Positions 5,475-11,974 of a DNA stretch of 11,974 nt are shown one piece after another. Origin of the DNA: Colimorpha_A sp045540115 (GTDB taxonomy: Bacteria; Bacillota; Clostridia; Oscillospirales; CAG-272); contig JAZQGR010000001.1 of NCBI GenBank assembly GCA_045540115.1, positions 1 to 11,974 of the forward strand, written 5' to 3'. The translations under genes and the position numbers were made by a program. Positions within the stretch are counted from its first letter, which is position 1. Each line of letters opens with the position of its first letter. The notes under the pieces are model-generated. The model ran no database searches. It saw nothing but the letters and a program-made list of their open reading frames with translations, and was not told the origin of the DNA.

Positions 5475-7938
5475 ATTTTACTTCATATCCCTCGTCGGTT
5501 ATCGCTTTGATAACGACCTCGTCATCGACGGGCGAAAGGAATTTGACCGTGACCTTATTCTGCGTATGGTCGGCTACTGCTTCCGAGATTCCGTCGATCT
5601 CTTCAAGCGCGGTCTTGACGGCGTTTTCGCAGTGGTGGCACATCATTCCGTGAACCTCGTATGTCTTTATATTTTCGTCCTTTTTCGGCTCGGGGATCGG
5701 TGCCGAAACGGCGGCTGACCTGACCTTTTTTCTTATCGGGATAAGGTTAAGGCGGAGGGCGTTGCTCACGACGAAGAAGCTCGACAAGCTCATCGCCGCC
5801 GCGCCGATCATCGGGTTCATTTCCCAGCCTGTCAGTGGAATGAAAGCGCCTGCGGCGAGGGGAATACCGAGCACGTTATAGAAGAACGCCCAGAAAAGAT
5901 TTTCCTTGATGTTTCGGAGGGTGTTTTTGCCGAGCCTGATTGCGGCGGGAACATCGGATAGCGAGCTCTTCATAAGAACGGCGTCTGCCGAATCTATCGC
6001 GATATCGCTTCCCGCGCCGATCGCGATTCCGATATCAGCCTCAACGAGCGCGGGCGCATCGTTTATGCCGTCGCCGACCATTGCGGTCTTGCCGCTTGCG
6101 CTCAGACGCTTGACGGTGTCCGCCTTTTCGTTCGGCATCACTCCCGCAACGACCTCGTCGATACCGACCTTATCGGCTATCGCTCGTGCGGTTCTTTCGT
6201 TATCACCCGTCAGCATGACGGTCTTTATCTTCATTTCGTGAAGCGTTTTTATAGCCGCGGCGGAGTCCTCCTTGACCTCGTCGCTGACGGCAATAATGCC
6301 GAGCAGAATGCTGTTTTTCGCAAAGAAAAGGGGAGTTTTGCCCTCGTTTGATAGCTTTTCCGATAGCTTTTTTGTTTCGTCGCTTATCGGCGCAAGCTCG
6401 GATATCATTGAGAGCTTACCGCCGTAGACGGTTTCACCGTTAACAAGTGCCGAAACGCCGCTTCCCGCGTGAGCTTCAAAGTTTTCAACAGGAAGTGGAG
6501 AAACGCCGCGATCCGATGCATACATAGTTATCGCCTTTGAAAGCGGGTGCTCGCTTCCCATCTCGACGGAATAAGCGAGGGTAAGGAACTCATCTCGGCT
6601 TACACCTGTCGGGATAATATCGGAAACCGTGGGCGTTCCCTTCGTTACCGTTCCCGTTTTATCGAGAATGACGGTCTTCGCTTTTCCTATTTCTTCAAGG
6701 GCTGATGCGCTTTTGAACAGTATTCCGTTCTTGGCTCCGATTCCGCTTCCGACCATTATTGCAACGGGGGTTGCAAGTCCGAGCGCACAGGGACAGCTTA
6801 TGACAAGCACCGAGATTCCGCGCGCGAGCGCAAAGCCGATGCTTTTGTCTGCGATGAGCCACGCGAATATCGTAACGAGCGCGATTCCGATGACGGTCGG
6901 CACGAATACCCCCGAGACCTTATCGGCAATTCTTGCGATGGGCGCCTTTGATGCCGAGGCATCGGAGACGGTCTTTATTATCTGCTGAAGTACGGTGTCG
7001 TGACCGACCTTCGTTGCTTCGCATTTCAGGTAGCCCGAAAGGTTTACTGTTCCCGAGGATACGGGAGAGCCGACAGTCTTGTCGGTAGGTATGCTTTCGC
7101 CCGTTAGTGCCGCTTCGTTTACTGAGCTGACGCCCTCGATGACCTTGCCGTCGGCAGGGAAATTCTGTCCCGGGCGGACTGTGAATATATCACCGACCTT
7201 AAGGGAAGCTATCGGCACGGTTATTTCCTTACCGTCCTTGATAACGTTTGCGGTCTCGGGGGAAAGCGACATAAGTCCCTTGAGGGCGCTCGTCGTTTTT
7301 CCTTTTGCACGGGCTTCAAGAAGCTTTCCGACGGTGATGAGCGTAAGTATCATTGCCGCGCTCTCGAAATAGAGTCCGTGAAGGAGGGAGTGCGAATGGC
7401 TGACCGTCATTTTGTAGACCACCGCCGTGCTGTATCCAAATGCCGCAAGCGAGCCGAGTGAAACGAGCGTGTCCATATTCGGCGCGCCCTTGATGATCCC
7501 CTTGAAGCCGCTTATGAAGAATTTCTGGTTTATCACCATTACGGCAAGGGAGAGAAGCATTTGCGTAAGCGCGTTTGCAAGGTGGTTATTTTCAAGCGCG
7601 GACGGAAGCGGTAAGCCTATCATTCGTCCCATAGAAATATACATTAAAGCCGCAAGGAAAATAATCGAGAATATCAGGCGCTGAAGTATTTTTTTCATCT
7701 CGCCGTTATCGGTATCTTCCTTTTTTTTCGGTGCTTTGCCGTTGTCTGCGGAGGCGCCGTAGCCTGCGGCTTCAACTGCCTTTATTATTTCGGATTCGGT
7801 AACGTCGCCGTCGACAGTCATGCTGTTCGTCAGCAGGTTGACGGAGCAGTTTTTCACTCCGTCTACGTTTGATACTGCCTTTTCAACTCGTGCGGAGCAA
7901 GCGGCGCAGGACATTCCCGTTACGTTGAATTTTTGCAT
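5473..7938 (-). CDS. copA: Copper-exporting P1B-type ATPase
   Basis: An 821-residue P-type ATPase that uses ATP to pump Cu(I) across the membrane. It has an N-terminal heavy-metal domain with GMSCAAC (8-14), TGES in the actuator domain (279-282), the transmembrane metal-binding CPC (382-384), the phosphorylated aspartate D426 in DKTGT, the nucleotide-domain HP (464-465), and GDGINDAP (622-629). The Cu(I)-type residues YN (687-688) and MSLSS (716-720) lie in the last two helices. A second heavy-metal domain sits at the C-terminus (about 756-821) with GMMCHHC (764-770). The ATG at 7938 has AAAGGAG close upstream and begins the conserved domain; an in-frame start at 7980 would overlap the preceding gene. 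It lies 11 bases after the fkbM-like gene. Copper rather than silver or zinc is inferred from CPC, YN and MxxSS. Confidence 0.95.
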   Translation of the reverse strand: MQKFNVTGMSCAACSARVEKAVSNVDGVKNCSVNLLTNSMTVDGDVTESEIIKAVEAAGYGASADNGKAPKKKEDTDNGEMKKILQRLIFSIIFLAALMYISMGRMIGLPLPSALENNHLANALTQMLLSLAVMVINQKFFISGFKGIIKGAPNMDTLVSLGSLAAFGYSTAVVYKMTVSHSHSLLHGLYFESAAMILTLITVGKLLEARAKGKTTSALKGLMSLSPETANVIKDGKEITVPIASLKVGDIFTVRPGQNFPADGKVIEGVSSVNEAALTGESIPTDKTVGSPVSSGTVNLSGYLKCEATKVGHDTVLQQIIKTVSDASASKAPIARIADKVSGVFVPTVIGIALVTIFAWLIADKSIGFALARGISVLVISCPCALGLATPVAIMVGSGIGAKNGILFKSASALEEIGKAKTVILDKTGTVTKGTPTVSDIIPTGVSRDEFLTLAYSVEMGSEHPLSKAITMYASDRGVSPLPVENFEAHAGSGVSALVNGETVYGGKLSMISELAPISDETKKLSEKLSNEGKTPLFFAKNSILLGIIAVSDEVKEDSAAAIKTLHEMKIKTVMLTGDNERTARAIADKVGIDEVVAGVMPNEKADTVKRLSASGKTAMVGDGINDAPALVEADIGIAIGAGSDIAIDSADAVLMKSSLSDVPAAIRLGKNTLRNIKENLFWAFFYNVLGIPLAAGAFIPLTGWEMNPMIGAAAMSLSSFFVVSNALRLNLIPIRKKVRSAAVSAPIPEPKKDENIKTYEVHGMMCHHCENAVKTALEEIDGISEAVADHTQNKVTVKFLSPVDDEVVIKAITDEGYEVK

Positions 7939-7949
7939 TTTTTCTCCTT

Positions 7950-8990
7950 TCATTGAAGTGCAATAAGATCGATATCCCACGCGGGGAAGGACATCGTTCG
8001 CTTGATATACATTTTATAATTCGGGCAGATGCCGTGAATCAGGAGCGGGATCTCGAAAATATCCGCGCTCTTGTGATATAGGGCGATACGCATTGCGGGG
8101 CGGTAATCGGATATCGCGTTTTTACATCCGTCAATCGCCTGACGCTCTGCGCCCTCAACGTCGATCTTTATATAGTCGACCTTTCGTCCGTCAAGAAAGC
8201 TTTCGGGGCGAGCTCCTGCGACATCGACCGTTTTTTCACCGCCTCGGCGGTGTATACCGCGCCCTCCGCCCTTTGTGAAGGTCAGTATCTCGCTTTTGTC
8301 CCACGCGGCGGCATAGTGAGGCTCGACCTTTTTCGTCGGGACGGTATTTATACAAAGCTTTTTGAAATTTCTCTCGTCGGGCTCGAGGGCAATTACCGTT
8401 TCGAGCTTCGGACAAAAATCAACCAATTTCAGTGCCGTATCGCCGTTATACGCGCCGAGGTCAAGCGTCACGCGGAAGTTTTCTGCGTGGAGAAACGAGA
8501 GTATCTCGTTGTCGTTTTCACAGCCGTCGAGCAGGTATTCAATTTTGCCCGTCAGCTTTGCCATTATCATATTGTCGTAAAGCCTGACAGACGCGGTATC
8601 GCAAAGAAGCGAACGCGCTTCATTTATCTTATCCAGATTTTTATTATAAAAATCAATATCGAAAAGCTCTCCGCCCGCGACGGGAACGTCGGGAACGTAG
8701 GTTTCGTGAAGAAGCGACAGCTTTACGAAATTTTCGATCACGTCGGGAAGCGACGAGCCGAAGGCGATGAGGATTATCATATCGCCATAGGTCTTGACCG
8801 CTTCCTTGTACGAAAGTACCTGCATATCGCGGAAAACGCGCTTGCGTACAAACCCGTCGGAGGCGAAAACTCCGCTTGCTTTTATTCCTTTTTCAGCCAT
8901 TACGTTCAGTATCTTGTCGGCTCCGTCGCCCGTTCCGTAGAGGACGATCGGCTTAGTTACACTCTTAAGATACTGCCAAAGATCGGTCAT
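7950..8990 (-). CDS. FkbM-family SAM-dependent methyltransferase with N-terminal Rossmann-like domain
   Basis: A 346-residue protein in two parts. Residues about 10-110 carry a nucleotide-binding-like start (KPIVLYGTGDGADKI, 13-27), similar to sugar-modifying Rossmann domains. Residues about 170-346 are an FkbM methyltransferase: SAM-binding motif I LDLGAYNGDT (176-185), acidic end of strand 2 ALEPDERNF (201-209), and YIKIDVEGAE (273-282). Such enzymes usually O-methylate sugars or glycan and peptide precursors; the substrate here cannot be told. The ATG at 8990 is preceded by AAGGAG with 7-base spacing. An upstream reading to 9146 translates the interspersed repeat and is rejected. The transcript should start near 9255 and continue into copA, an unusual pairing. 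GC content is clearly higher than in the neighbouring toxin block. Confidence 0.88.
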   Translation of the reverse strand: MTDLWQYLKSVTKPIVLYGTGDGADKILNVMAEKGIKASGVFASDGFVRKRVFRDMQVLSYKEAVKTYGDMIILIAFGSSLPDVIENFVKLSLLHETYVPDVPVAGGELFDIDFYNKNLDKINEARSLLCDTASVRLYDNMIMAKLTGKIEYLLDGCENDNEILSFLHAENFRVTLDLGAYNGDTALKLVDFCPKLETVIALEPDERNFKKLCINTVPTKKVEPHYAAAWDKSEILTFTKGGGRGIHRRGGEKTVDVAGARPESFLDGRKVDYIKIDVEGAERQAIDGCKNAISDYRPAMRIALYHKSADIFEIPLLIHGICPNYKMYIKRTMSFPAWDIDLIALQ

Positions 8991-9058
8991 AGGTTTGCTC
9001 CTTGAGAGGTTTTTAAGAACAATGTGGGTTTGCAATCCAACAAATGTAGATTGAACGC

Positions 9059-9218
9059 TGTCTTGCCTTCCCCTCAGGGGAAGGTGGCTGAGCGAAGCGA
9101 AGTCGGATGAGGTGTCTGGGTGTGATGTTACATTATTACTACACACGGTTGCTTCGCAACCTACACCTCATCCGTCAACCTGACGGTTGACACCTTCCCC
9201 TGAGGGGAAGGCAAGACA
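9059..9218. repeat. 160-base palindromic MITE-like element
   Basis: Perfect 28-base terminal inverted repeats (9059-9086 and 9191-9218) bound the element. Each arm is itself a near-palindrome (CCTTCCCC/GGGGAAGG with a 3-base loop). Inside are a second inverted pair of 12 bases (9104-9115 with 9163-9174), and hairpins at 9147-9161 (GGTTGC-TTC-GCAACC) and 9174-9191 (GTCAACC-TGAC-GGTTGAC). No transposase ORF is present, so it would be a non-autonomous element. No target-site duplication is evident. Similar CTTCCCCTCAGGGGAAGG repeats are, from memory, dispersed in Clostridia genomes. Confidence 0.9.
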
Positions 9219-9261
9219 AAATTCCGAAATGTTTGAAATGTCCTTTAAATACTATAAGTAA

Positions 9262-9290
9262 ATTATATCACATAAAATTCTCATTGTCAA
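9262..9290 (-). promoter_or_regulatory. Consensus promoter of the fkbM-copA operon
   Basis: On the minus strand a perfect TTGACA (9285-9290), 17-base spacer and perfect TATAAT (9262-9267) are present, with an extended TGn before the -10 box. Transcription would begin near 9255, giving a leader of about 265 bases that includes the whole 160-base repeat. Confidence 0.9.
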
Positions 9291-9319
9291 TTTGCACCTC
9301 ATTTTACAGAATTTTTGCA

Positions 9320-9348
9320 ATGACAGAGCGAAAAGGATACGCTATAAT
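9320..9348 (+). promoter_or_regulatory. Promoter of the 81-residue membrane protein gene
   Basis: ATGACA (9320-9325), a 17-base spacer and perfect TATAAT (9343-9348) face right. The predicted start (about 9355) is only about 13 bases before the ATG, giving a very short leader that begins about at the ribosome binding site. Its -35 box is 29 bases from that of the divergent fkbM promoter. Confidence 0.7.
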
Positions 9349-9367
9349 TATAACCGAGGTGATGAAT

Positions 9368-9613
9368 ATGATAAAGAAAATAAGAAATCTCAAGCTAAGT
9401 AACGCCTACCTTTTGGTTCTCTTTTTCGGGCTTGCTTCGACCGTTATGGGGAGTATCTGGGTAATGATGCTCGACAGGCTTGTAAAGAACGGAAACACCT
9501 TCGGAATGCAGTCATATCCCTCTGCGGCAATGAACGAGGTCATCTTTTCGGCACTCCTACATATAGCCTGCGGAATAATTTTACTGATCGACGAAAGAAA
9601 AAAGGTTGAATAA
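9368..9613 (+). CDS. Small two-helix membrane protein, function unknown
   Basis: An 81-residue protein I cannot place in a family. It has a basic N-terminus (MIKKIRNLK), a hydrophobic segment at about 13-35, a polar loop with NGNTFGMQSYPS, a second hydrophobic segment at about 56-74 and a charged DERKKVE tail. By the positive-inside rule both ends are probably cytoplasmic. The ATG at 9368 is chosen because GAGG (9356-9359) lies 8 bases upstream; an ATG two codons earlier at 9362 is possible, and a reading from 9233 would cross the promoter and is rejected. It has its own promoter and precedes the helicase gene by 53 bases. Nothing nearby indicates its role. Confidence 0.75.
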   Translation: MIKKIRNLKLSNAYLLVLFFGLASTVMGSIWVMMLDRLVKNGNTFGMQSYPSAAMNEVIFSALLHIACGIILLIDERKKVE

Positions 9614-9634
9614 ATGTAATTATAATGTTATAAT
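9606..9634 (+). promoter_or_regulatory. Promoter of the Lhr-like helicase gene
   Basis: TTGAAT (9606-9611), a 17-base spacer and perfect TATAAT (9629-9634) overlap the end of the small membrane-protein gene. Start of transcription would be near 9641, about 26 bases before the helicase ATG. Confidence 0.65.
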
Positions 9635-9666
9635 GAGGGGTGATAAAGACAAAACGGGGGATCGAT

Positions 9667-11862
9667 ATGGACATTTTCGGAAAATTTCCGCCTTTTTTGC
9701 AGGATTATATTTACAGTCACGGCTGGAGCGAGCTTCGTGACGTTCAGGTTCGTGCCGCCGAGGTGCTTTTTGAAACCGAGAACAATCTGCTTATAACCTC
9801 TCCGACCGCGTCGGGAAAGACCGAAGCGGCTCTTTTCCCCGTGCTTTCGAAGCTTTACGAGGAGGAGCCGAGCTCGATCGGAGCGCTTTACATCGCGCCC
9901 CTTAAGAGCTTGATTAACGACCAATTCTCGCGTCTTGACGAGGTGCTTGATATGAGCGGCATTCCTGTTTTCCATTGGCACGGCGACGTTGCGATGTCGC
10001 ACAAGTCAAAGGCGCTCAAGGATCCCCGCGGAATACTTCAGATCACTCCCGAATCACTTGAAAGTATGCTTATGAACAGGAGCAACGATATCGTTCGCCT
10101 TTTCGGCTCGCTTCGTTTTGTGATCCTCGACGAGGTTCATACTCTGACCGGCACCGACAGAGGAAATCAGATCCTCTGTCAGCTTACGCGCATAGCGAGA
10201 ATTATCGGCTACGATCCCGTAAGAATAGGTCTGTCGGCAACCGTCGGCGATATTGATGCCGCCTGCAAGTGGCTTGGTGCGGGATCTGTCAGAAACACCG
10301 TTTGCGTTGATTGCCCCGATACGCGCACGTCGTGGCGCCTCGGAATGGAGCATTTTTATATTCAGAACGAAGGCGACGGCGAGGGAACTATGCCGAGCGA
10401 GGATAAATATATCCCGATAGACCCCGGCTTTGAGTATATTTACGACTGCTCGCGCGACATGAAGTGCCTCATCTTTTCAAATTCACGCGAGGAGACGGAA
10501 TATCTTACCGCGACACTCCGTCAGATAGCAGACAGACGCGGTGAAGAGGACGTTTTTCAGATACATCACGGAAATCTTTCCGCGTCGATCCGCGAGGAAG
10601 CCGAGCTTAAATTAAAGGACGAGGATATCCGAACCGTAACCTGCGCGACTGTTACCCTTGAGCTTGGTATTGACATCGGACGCCTTGAAAGAATAATTCA
10701 GCTCGAATCACCGCATTCGGTGTCGAGCCTGCTTCAGCGTCTCGGACGCTCGGGCAGACGCGGAAATCCGCCCGAGATGATGACGGTGTTCAGGGAGGAA
10801 AATCCGCTTCCCAATGCTCCGCTTCCCCAGCTTATGCCGTGGGAGCTTATCCGCGCTATCGCGATAGTTCAGCTTTATCTTGAAGAAAGATTTATTGAGC
10901 CGCCATCTGTCCGTCACCTGCCGTTCAGCTTGCTTTTCCAGCAGACTCTGAGCGCTCTTGCCTCCTGCGGAGAATTGACCGCAAAGGCGCTTGCCGAGAG
11001 GGTACTGACGCTTCCGCCGTTCATTCACGTTTCGCCCGAGGACTACCGAACGCTCCTTGTTTCGATGCTCAACCTCGAGTATCTTGAGATGACCGAGGAA
11101 AAAACGCTTATTATAGGTGTCCGCGGCGAGCGTCTTATAAACAGCTTCAAGTTTTACGCCGTTTTCAAGGACAGCGAGGACTTTACCGTCCGTTGCGGCT
11201 CCGATGAGATCGGAACGATAACAACGCCGCCCCCCGTCGGCGACCGCTTTGCACTCGCGGGCAGAGTCTGGGAGGTCGAGGAGCTTGATATCCCGAGAAA
11301 GCTGATTTACTGCAAGGCGGTAAAGGGTAAAATGGAGGTATCCTGGCCGGGTGATTACGGCGAGATACACACAAAGATCCTCAAGAGAATGAAAAAGGTG
11401 CTTGAGGAGGATACCGTTTATCCTTATCTTAAGGAAAACGCACGCAAGCGGCTTGAGGTCGCCCGCGGTGTTGCGAGAAACACCGGTATGCTCGAAAAGG
11501 AAATCGTTCATCTCGGCGGATATACTTGGTGCCTTTTCCCTTGGCTCGGTACGCGCTCCTTCCGCACGCTTCGCAAGTTTATTGTGAAAAACGGCGCATC
11601 ATTCGGACTTTCGGGACTCGAATTTGAGGGCTGCTTCTATATGACCTTCAAGCTCGAAAAGGGCGACGGCGAATCGTTTATGAAGTATATTAAGCGTATT
11701 GCAAAAAACGGGATCGACAAATCGTCGCTCGTCTCCCCAAGCGAATGCCCTGTCTTTGAAAAATACGACGACCGTATTCCGTCGGAGCTGCTTCGCAAGG
11801 CGTACGTTGCCGATCGGCTTCGCACTGATGAGATAATGGAGATGTTTGAGGAAAACAAATAG
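9667..11862 (+). CDS. Lhr-like ATP-dependent SF2 DEAD/DEAH-box helicase
   Basis: A 731-residue superfamily 2 helicase acting on nucleic acids in the cytosol. The motor is complete: Walker A SPTASGKT (45-52), motif Ia IAPLKSL (76-82), TPES (127-130), DEVH (155-158), LSATVGD (189-195), motif IV LIFSNSR (268-274), motif V ELGIDIG (332-338) and motif VI LQRLGRSGRRG (356-366). DEVH followed by TLTGTDRG and the GRVWEVEELD segment at 532-541 point to the Lhr (large helicase-related) group, COG1201. It matches the shorter Lhr core rather than the roughly 1500-residue enterobacterial protein. The region after about 385 should hold a winged helix and beta-barrel. The ATG at 9667 is preferred over a GTG at 9640, which would place GAGGG directly against the codon; the site before 9667 (GGGGGA) is only moderate. 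A DNA-repair role is known for Lhr relatives; the role here is unproven. Confidence 0.9.
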   Translation: MDIFGKFPPFLQDYIYSHGWSELRDVQVRAAEVLFETENNLLITSPTASGKTEAALFPVLSKLYEEEPSSIGALYIAPLKSLINDQFSRLDEVLDMSGIPVFHWHGDVAMSHKSKALKDPRGILQITPESLESMLMNRSNDIVRLFGSLRFVILDEVHTLTGTDRGNQILCQLTRIARIIGYDPVRIGLSATVGDIDAACKWLGAGSVRNTVCVDCPDTRTSWRLGMEHFYIQNEGDGEGTMPSEDKYIPIDPGFEYIYDCSRDMKCLIFSNSREETEYLTATLRQIADRRGEEDVFQIHHGNLSASIREEAELKLKDEDIRTVTCATVTLELGIDIGRLERIIQLESPHSVSSLLQRLGRSGRRGNPPEMMTVFREENPLPNAPLPQLMPWELIRAIAIVQLYLEERFIEPPSVRHLPFSLLFQQTLSALASCGELTAKALAERVLTLPPFIHVSPEDYRTLLVSMLNLEYLEMTEEKTLIIGVRGERLINSFKFYAVFKDSEDFTVRCGSDEIGTITTPPPVGDRFALAGRVWEVEELDIPRKLIYCKAVKGKMEVSWPGDYGEIHTKILKRMKKVLEEDTVYPYLKENARKRLEVARGVARNTGMLEKEIVHLGGYTWCLFPWLGTRSFRTLRKFIVKNGASFGLSGLEFEGCFYMTFKLEKGDGESFMKYIKRIAKNGIDKSSLVSPSECPVFEKYDDRIPSELLRKAYVADRLRTDEIMEMFEENK

Positions 11863-11891
11863 ACGGGACTTATCCGCAAGTTTTCAACCCT

Positions 11892-11966
11892 ATTGTAGGG
11901 GCGAACATTGGTCGCCCCAGTAATAGTGATGGAACAAAAAGGGCGGCCAAAGGTCGCCGCTACAAT
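11892..11966. repeat. 75-base palindromic interspersed repeat
   Basis: Terminal inverted repeats of 13 bases with one mismatch (11892-11904, 11954-11966) enclose two hairpins: GGGGCGA/TCGCCCC (11898-11904 with 11912-11918, 7-base loop) and GGCGGCC/GGTCGCC (11942-11948 with 11952-11958, loop AAA, one G-U). It lies 30 bases after the helicase stop. There is no coding capacity. Its GTAGGGGCGA-type ends resemble repeats I recall as dispersed in Clostridia. It may contribute to 3' end formation of the helicase mRNA, but no T-run follows. Confidence 0.75.
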
Positions 11967-11974
11967 GAAGTCCA

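Noticed and set aside
7939..7980. 14-residue upstream start for CopA
   Set aside because: It would overlap the end of the fkbM-like gene and precede the conserved heavy-metal domain; the ATG at 7938 has AAAGGAG directly upstream.
8250..9005. 251-codon open frame on the plus strand opposite the fkbM-like gene
   Set aside because: It is antisense to a gene with clear methyltransferase motifs; no ribosome binding site or family resemblance, and GC-rich genes often leave such open antisense frames.
8991..9146. 52-residue N-terminal extension of the FkbM protein
   Set aside because: It translates half of the 160-base repeat; the ATG at 8990 has a proper AAGGAG site, and the protein fold begins just after it.
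9059..9218. Possible CRISPR array
   Set aside because: The repeats are inverted, not regularly spaced direct repeats, and there are no spacers or cas genes.
9640..9666. GTG start nine codons earlier for the helicase
   Set aside because: The GAGGG run abuts the GTG with almost no spacing, and the start would coincide with the predicted transcription start at about 9641.
10708..11511. 267-codon open frame on the minus strand inside the helicase gene
   Set aside because: The helicase reading frame is continuous and conserved across this stretch; the antisense product is arginine-rich and unlike any family I know.

Overview
The window looks like chromosomal DNA from a Gram-positive anaerobe of the Clostridia (Oscillospiraceae/Ruminococcaceae-like). 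Grounds: near-consensus sigma-A promoters with 17-base spacers, strong AGGAGG-type ribosome binding sites, a lipobox lipoprotein, a CopA ATPase with a heavy-metal domain at both ends, and palindromic interspersed repeats of a kind I associate with these genomes. The genus cannot be named from sequence alone.

Layout. (1) 1-1361, minus strand: the start of serA (cut by the window edge) and complete serC, a two-gene serine biosynthesis operon with a clear promoter at 1333-1361. (2) 1505-5474, plus strand: a distinctly AT-rich block (22 G/C in 60 at 2041-2100, against 33/60 at 601-660, 38/60 at 6001-6060 and 30/60 at 10081-10140). It has a consensus promoter, a 31-codon leader ORF, a terminator hairpin directly after its stop codon, a 1047-residue secreted multidomain protein whose C-terminus resembles polymorphic toxin type 44, and a 167-residue lipoprotein 23 bases downstream. 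(3) 5473-8990, minus strand: an FkbM-type methyltransferase followed 11 bases later by the copper ATPase gene copA, converging on region 2 through a shared hairpin at 5439-5474. (4) 8991-9367: a 160-base repeat with perfect 28-base terminal inverted repeats, lying in the 5' leader of the fkbM-copA transcript, then two back-to-back promoters. (5) 9368-11862, plus strand: a small two-helix membrane protein and an Lhr-like SF2 helicase with its own promoter. (6) 11892-11966: a second short palindromic repeat.

The region most worth attention is 1505-5474. It reads as a horizontally acquired toxin/immunity-type cassette inserted between housekeeping operons. Transcription of the large gene appears to depend on reading through a terminator that sits right behind a short translated ORF, which suggests translation-coupled attenuation. 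The candidate partner is a lipoprotein, so if it is an immunity protein it protects outside the membrane. Both the toxin identity and the attenuation model are inferences from family resemblance and base-pairing, not demonstrated.
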